The notes beneath the pieces are model-generated. The model was given only the letters and a program-made list of their open reading frames with translations, did not search any database and was not told the origin of the DNA. Below, piece by piece: positions 62,622 through 64,000 of a DNA stretch of 64,000 nt. The position numbers and the translations under genes were made by a program. The stretch covers positions 3,658,001 through 3,722,000 of the forward strand of contig BJKQ01000001.1 of NCBI GenBank assembly GCA_006538405.1, given 5' to 3'. Numbering within the stretch: position 1 is the first letter of the stretch; each line of letters begins with the position of its first letter. This stretch comes from Hansfordia pulvinata. Taxonomy: Eukaryota > Ascomycota > Sordariomycetes > Xylariales.

Positions 62622-64000
62622 CTAGTATACTCCGCTGCGGTCAGTGGGGTTGGTGCCGAGGAACTCGCCGACCTGGAGGCCCATCATGCCCTCCCTGGCG
62701 CTGCCGACGTCGGCGGCGACCTTGAGGATGCTCTGCTCGAACTCGCGCAGGACGGTGACGAGCTCCTGGATCCTGTCGTCGGCGCTGGGCGTGGAGCCGT
62801 TTTTTGTGGCCATCATCCTCTGCAGCTGCTCGACGAGCCCGTCCTGGACGCCGTGCATGTGCGACTCGATCTCGCCCAGGTTGCTCTGGTATTTGCGCAG
62901 CTGCTCGTCCATGTCGTCGGCCGTCTTGGAGAAGAAGCCCACCAGGTCCTGCCCGTCCGTCTCTGTGTTGGCGGTGCCCGCCGGAGTCTGCCGCGGCGCC
63001 CACAGGTTCGGCGTGTGGTACTGTTGCGGCAGCTTCAGGTTGTCGATGGCGCGGAAGCTCAGGCGCGCATGGTCGGCGTCCTGGTTGACCAGGGCGCGGG
63101 CGCCCTCGATCGCCTGCGCGTCCGACTCGAGCGCGTTGCGGGCCCCCTCGTACTTCCTCGTCACGAACTTGACGTCGTTGGGCACGTTCTCCAGCATGTC
63201 GCCGTGGGCCGGCATGAAGGACTGCAGCTCCTCCTGGTGCGAGATTTGGCCGAGGATGAACTTGTCAATGTCCTCGACCGTCTTTTGCAGGTTCTCCTGC
63301 AGATCGCTGAAGCGCGTGGTGCCCTTGATGTTAGACAGGTCTATACGCACACCGGGGACCGTCTGCTGCTGGGTGGACTGGCCCAAGCCGCCGCCGCTGG
63401 AAATCGGAAAGTTAGTTATCATCTCAGTGTAGCGCAGATTCGATCGATGGACATACAGAATGCTTCCTGCCGGCTTGGGCTGCTGAGCAGTCTGCCCAAA
63501 TAGACTGGGGGTGCTGGTCGAGGTCTGGGTCTGGGTTGCGCCGCCAAAAAGGCCGCCGCCCGCGGGTTGGGACTGCTGCGGTTGAGACTGCTGGGTGCTG
63601 GCGCCGAATAACCCACCCCCGGTAGCTTGCTGCGGTTGGGATTGTTGGGTGTTGGTGTTGGAGCCGAACAGTCCACCGCCGGTCGATTGCTGTGGTTGAG
63701 ATTGCTGCGCGTTGGATCCGAAAAGCCCTCCACCAGTCGATTGTTGCTGCTGCTGCGGCTGGGACTGCTGGTTGCTGGCCTGGCCGAATAGGCCGCCAGA
63801 CGAGGCGGCGGGTTGTGTGGTGTTGTTTGTGGCGTTGGCGCCACCAAACAGCGAGTTGCCCGTTTGTTGGGTTGAGTTGGCTGTGCTCGTAGCATTGTTG
63901 TTGTTGCTGCCAAAGAGGCCGCCGCCGGTGCTCTGTGTGGTGTTGCTGGTGCCTGCGTTTCCGAAGAGAGACGAGCCTGTCGCAGCGGGTTGTTGCTGGG
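62622..64000 (-). CDS. GLFG nucleoporin, Nup49/Nup58 type (partial, 5' part beyond the window)
   Basis: Two exons seen, 64000 (open) to 63457 and 63396 to 62622, with a 60-bp GT-AG intron containing CTAAC. The upstream exon encodes FG repeats in a Gln/Ser/Thr/Asn-rich background: I count nine GLFG or SLFG motifs before the splice junction (for example QSTGGGLFGSN and QPAGGGLFGGATQ). After KPAGSIL, the second exon continues GGGLGQSTQQQTVPGVRIDL and then a coiled-coil domain: SDLQENLQKTVEDIDKFILG, FVTRKYEGARNALESDAQAI, the LPQQYHTPNLWAPRQ block, SKTADDMDEQLRKYQSNLGE and a C-terminus ending NPTDRSGVY. FG repeats first and coiled coil last is the layout of yeast Nup49 (vertebrate Nup58), a member of the central-channel Nsp1-Nup57-Nup49 complex that forms the transport barrier. 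Nup57 is the main alternative; the linker after the FG region and the LPQQYH block favour Nup49. The start codon is outside the window. Confidence 0.87.
   Translation of the reverse strand, partial: QQQPAATGSSLFGNAGTSNTTQSTGGGLFGSNNNNATSTANSTQQTGNSLFGGANATNNTTQPAASSGGLFGQASNQQSQPQQQQQSTGGGLFGSNAQQSQPQQSTGGGLFGSNTNTQQSQPQQATGGGLFGASTQQSQPQQSQPAGGGLFGGATQTQTSTSTPSLFGQTAQQPKPAGSILYVHRSNLRYTEMITNFPISSGGGLGQSTQQQTVPGVRIDLSNIKGTTRFSDLQENLQKTVEDIDKFILGQISHQEELQSFMPAHGDMLENVPNDVKFVTRKYEGARNALESDAQAIEGARALVNQDADHARLSFRAIDNLKLPQQYHTPNLWAPRQTPAGTANTETDGQDLVGFFSKTADDMDEQLRKYQSNLGEIESHMHGVQDGLVEQLQRMMATKNGSTPSADDRIQELVTVLREFEQSILKVAADVGSAREGMMGLQVGEFLGTNPTDRSGVY

Overview
The window looks like nuclear DNA of a filamentous ascomycete (Pezizomycotina, most likely a Sordariomycete; I cannot name the species). 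The evidence is short spliceosomal introns (mostly 50-190 bp, GTRNGY donors, CTRAC-like branch sites), GC-rich coding DNA with C/G-ending codons, and recognisable fungal orthologues. I see no bacterial operons, CRISPR arrays, rRNA, convincing tRNA genes or transposons.

Layout: 1-4620 no gene; 4621-6832 Ste20/MST-type (germinal-centre) kinase; 8375-10058 mitochondrial NAD-isocitrate dehydrogenase regulatory subunit (IDH1); 12649-13257 conserved-type 96-aa small protein; 16365-17951 amino-acid permease; 18210-19859 (-) FAD-linked BBE-type oxidoreductase broken by single-base shifts; 21706-23830 (-) unrecognised charged, Cys-containing protein, also with probable shifts; 25593-27345 (-) UBA-UAS-UBX protein (Ubx5/UBXN7 type); 28785-29646 (-) HsbA-like helical protein without a signal peptide; 31321-36897 (-) ECM29 proteasome adaptor; 36898-48358 an 11.5-kb block with no convincing gene; 48359-49939 three-RRM RNA-binding protein (Csx1/Nam8 type) whose stop codon sits alone in the last exon; 51733-52956 (-) cytochrome b561-type membrane protein; 56885-57910 and 60460-61907 two unrecognised proteins; 62622-64000 (-) C-terminal part of a GLFG nucleoporin (Nup49 type) running off the right edge.

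The genes do not form an obvious pathway cluster. Most are ordinary housekeeping genes (TCA cycle, proteasome, ubiquitin/Cdc48 adaptor, nuclear pore, morphogenesis kinase, RNA binding), each with its own promoter. Density is low for this kind of genome (14 genes in 64 kb).

The most unusual signals are: (1) an 8-bp word, TACGAGTA or its complement TACTCGTA, counted by eye 36 times, almost only outside genes, with more than half between 37.9 and 46.3 kb; (2) single-base shifts at short G/C runs in two neighbouring, very GC-rich minus-strand genes, which is either assembly error or gene decay; (3) the isolated stop-codon exon of the RNA-binding protein; (4) three G or C homopolymers of 21-23 nt and a (GTC)29 tract; (5) unrecognised proteins with distinctive Cys/His or Arg-rich layouts. 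I found no clear new multi-gene system; the intergenic word is the best candidate for something undescribed.
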